Shown here: piece by piece, positions 5,946 to 6,843 of the stretch
Layout: each line of letters begins with the position of its first letter
Numbering within the stretch: the stretch's first letter is position 1
NCBI GenBank assembly: GCA_038230975.1
Contig: JBBRMF010000276.1
Coordinates: 1-6,843, forward strand
Direction: 5' to 3'
DNA: 6,843 bases
Origin: JANXVV01 sp038230975
GTDB taxonomy: Bacteria; Planctomycetota; Phycisphaerae; Tepidisphaerales; Tepidisphaeraceae
The notes under the pieces: generated by a model
The model's input: the letters and a program-made list of their open reading frames with translations, nothing else
Told to the model about the DNA's origin: nothing
Database searches by the model: none
Position numbers and translations under genes: made by a program

Positions 5946-6605
5946 ATGATCCAACTTACCCCCGATGAAAGCCGCGTGCTTGGCGTGTTGATCGAGAAGG
6001 CGACGACCACGCCCGAGCAATATCCGTTGTCGCTCAACGCGATGGTGAATGGCGCGAATCAAAAGAGTAATCGCGAGCCGGTGTTAGCGATGTCGGAGGA
6101 TCAGGTGTATGTGGCCGCCGAGGGGTTGCGCGGCAAAGGGCTTTGCGTCCGGGTGGATTCCGCCGGCAGTCGCGTTCACAAATACAGGCACCAGGCGGCG
6201 GAAGCGCTGAAGGCTCGAGGGGGCGAATTGGCGATTCTCGCGGAGCTGCTGCTCCGTGGGCCGCAGACCCTTGGCGAGCTTCGAGGGCGGGCGTCGCGTA
6301 TGTCGTCGATTGAATCTCTAGATGCGGCCAAGGGCTTGTTGCGAGCTCTGAACGAACGGCCGGAACCTCTGGCAAAGGAAATTCCACCCAGCCCCGGCAG
6401 CCGGGCTGAACGATATGTTCAGTTGTTGTGCCCGGACCTGCACGTCACGGAAAATGCATCTGTCTCCGCGACGCCCTCCGGTGAAGTGTCGGTCGATCCA
6501 ACGCTCTCGGATCGCGTGATGAAACTCGAAGCGGAAGTGCAGACTTTGCGCGAGGGATTGCTCCGATTGTCTCGCGCGCTCGGTGAAGTCGAAATTAAAA
6601 AATAA
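5946..6605 (+). CDS. YceH-family protein (DUF480, winged-helix)
   Basis: A 219-residue protein of the YceH/DUF480 family, which folds as tandem winged-helix domains; its cellular role is not established. The family signature is clear: ESRVLGVLIEKATTTPEQYP (residues 8-27) runs on into LSLNAMVNGANQKSNREPV (28-46), then HKYRHQ (78-83), LLLRGPQTLGELRGR (101-115), and PGSRAERYVQLLCP (150-163). After a low-complexity Ser/Thr-rich stretch (167-187), the C-terminus (188-217) forms a leucine-heptad helix, probably a short coiled coil. That helix may serve dimerisation. The ATG at 5946 gives the expected N-terminus. The gene lies 78 bp after carA and may have its own promoter. The insertion sequence begins about 40 bp after the stop but does not disrupt the gene. 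Confidence 0.9.
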   Translation: MIQLTPDESRVLGVLIEKATTTPEQYPLSLNAMVNGANQKSNREPVLAMSEDQVYVAAEGLRGKGLCVRVDSAGSRVHKYRHQAAEALKARGGELAILAELLLRGPQTLGELRGRASRMSSIESLDAAKGLLRALNERPEPLAKEIPPSPGSRAERYVQLLCPDLHVTENASVSATPSGEVSVDPTLSDRVMKLEAEVQTLREGLLRLSRALGEVEIKK

Positions 6606-6692
6606 GGCGGTCGTCGCCATTCCCGCGAAAAGCCCTGCACTACACTAGTGTACTGCGTCACAATTAACAGAACTTAATATCGCCCCGCACGT

Positions 6693-6714
6693 ACTTGGTG
6701 TTGGAGAACCAAGT
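6693..6714 (+). promoter_or_regulatory. Hairpin presenting the transposase ribosome-binding site in its loop
   Basis: ACTTGGT (6693-6699) pairs perfectly with ACCAAGT (6708-6714). The 8-base loop GTTGGAGA carries the Shine-Dalgarno GGAG (6703-6706), 10 bases before the ATG at 6717. Such a structure could limit ribosome access and keep transposase levels low, or it could simply display the site; the sequence does not say which. Confidence 0.5.
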
Positions 6715-6716
6715 CC

Positions 6717-6843
6717 ATGCGAGTCGCCAAGCCTGTTTATCTTTCATCCGAACTTCGGCAACGCCTCCAGACCGTTGCGGACAGCCGCACCGCCAGTGTG
6801 CGTTTCGCCCAGCGGGCGAAGATGATTCTGCTGGCCGCCGACG
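6717..6843 (+). CDS. IS630-family transposase, N-terminal part (3' truncated by window edge)
   Basis: Forty-two codons are visible, starting MRVAKPVYLSSELRQRL and continuing through FAQRAKMILLAAD (30-42). This closely resembles the start of IS630-type transposases, where an N-terminal helix-turn-helix that binds the terminal repeats begins with a V-x-L-s-x-E-x-R-x-x-L helix and then an R-A-x-x-I/M-L-L-A-A segment. The catalytic DDE domain would lie beyond the window, so it cannot be said whether the enzyme is intact. A good Shine-Dalgarno (GGAG) supports this ATG. Confidence 0.8.
   Translation, partial: MRVAKPVYLSSELRQRLQTVADSRTASVRFAQRAKMILLAAD

Larger units (their letters stand above)
6647..6843 (+). 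mobile_element. Left end of an IS630-family insertion sequence (continues past the window)
   Basis: The transposase at 6717 belongs to IS630, a Tc1/mariner-like family that inserts at TA and duplicates it. A near-palindrome GCACTACACTAGTGTACTGC (6637-6656) is centred between T6646 and A6647. The element tip is most likely GTGTACTGCGTCACAA, directly after that TA, but a start after the TA at 6651-6652 is also possible. The family is inferred from the transposase; the exact boundary needs the right end, which is outside the window. Confidence 0.6.

Noticed and set aside
5199..6062. A 287-codon minus-strand frame across the carA-yceH junction
   Set aside because: It lies opposite two conserved genes, has no recognisable motif and no ribosome-binding site.

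Overview
The window reads like a stretch of a bacterial chromosome of moderately high GC content, with coding on the + strand throughout. The organism is probably a member of the Planctomycetota. This is inferred from the flavour of the CarA, MiaB and YceH-family proteins, from the scarcity of Shine-Dalgarno sequences before most genes, and from loosely packed genes with large structured spacers. No rRNA or marker gene is present to settle it.

Layout. Positions 3-137 hold the last 44 codons of an unidentified gene. Then comes a tightly packed run: a class I SAM-dependent methyltransferase (149-859), a creatininase-family metal-dependent amidohydrolase (856-1632, overlapping the methyltransferase by ATGA), and a fumarylacetoacetate hydrolase (FAH)-family enzyme (1653-2450). 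These four are probably one transcription unit of small-molecule or glycan metabolism, substrate unknown. A 424-bp spacer (2451-2874) has no convincing gene but holds a long imperfect inverted repeat enclosing about 300 bp with several smaller hairpins. It is either a structured RNA or a small palindromic element.

Next is miaB (2875-4371), the tRNA methylthiotransferase. The 305-bp spacer after it (4372-4676) contains four separate inverted repeats, one of them capped by a GAAA tetraloop. Then comes carA (4677-5867), the glutaminase subunit of carbamoyl-phosphate synthetase, without carB beside it. A YceH/DUF480-family gene follows (5946-6605). Both carA and the yceH-like gene have a TATAAT-like -10 element only a few bases before the ATG and no Shine-Dalgarno, so both may be transcribed as nearly leaderless mRNAs.

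The right edge enters an insertion sequence of the IS630 (Tc1/mariner-like) family. A 20-bp near-palindrome centred on a TA marks its probable end, and the first 42 codons of its transposase are visible. The ribosome-binding site of the transposase lies in the loop of a 7-bp hairpin.

Most of the window is housekeeping or ordinary metabolic genes. The parts that known gene families do not explain are the two structured spacers and the methyltransferase-creatininase-FAH cluster.
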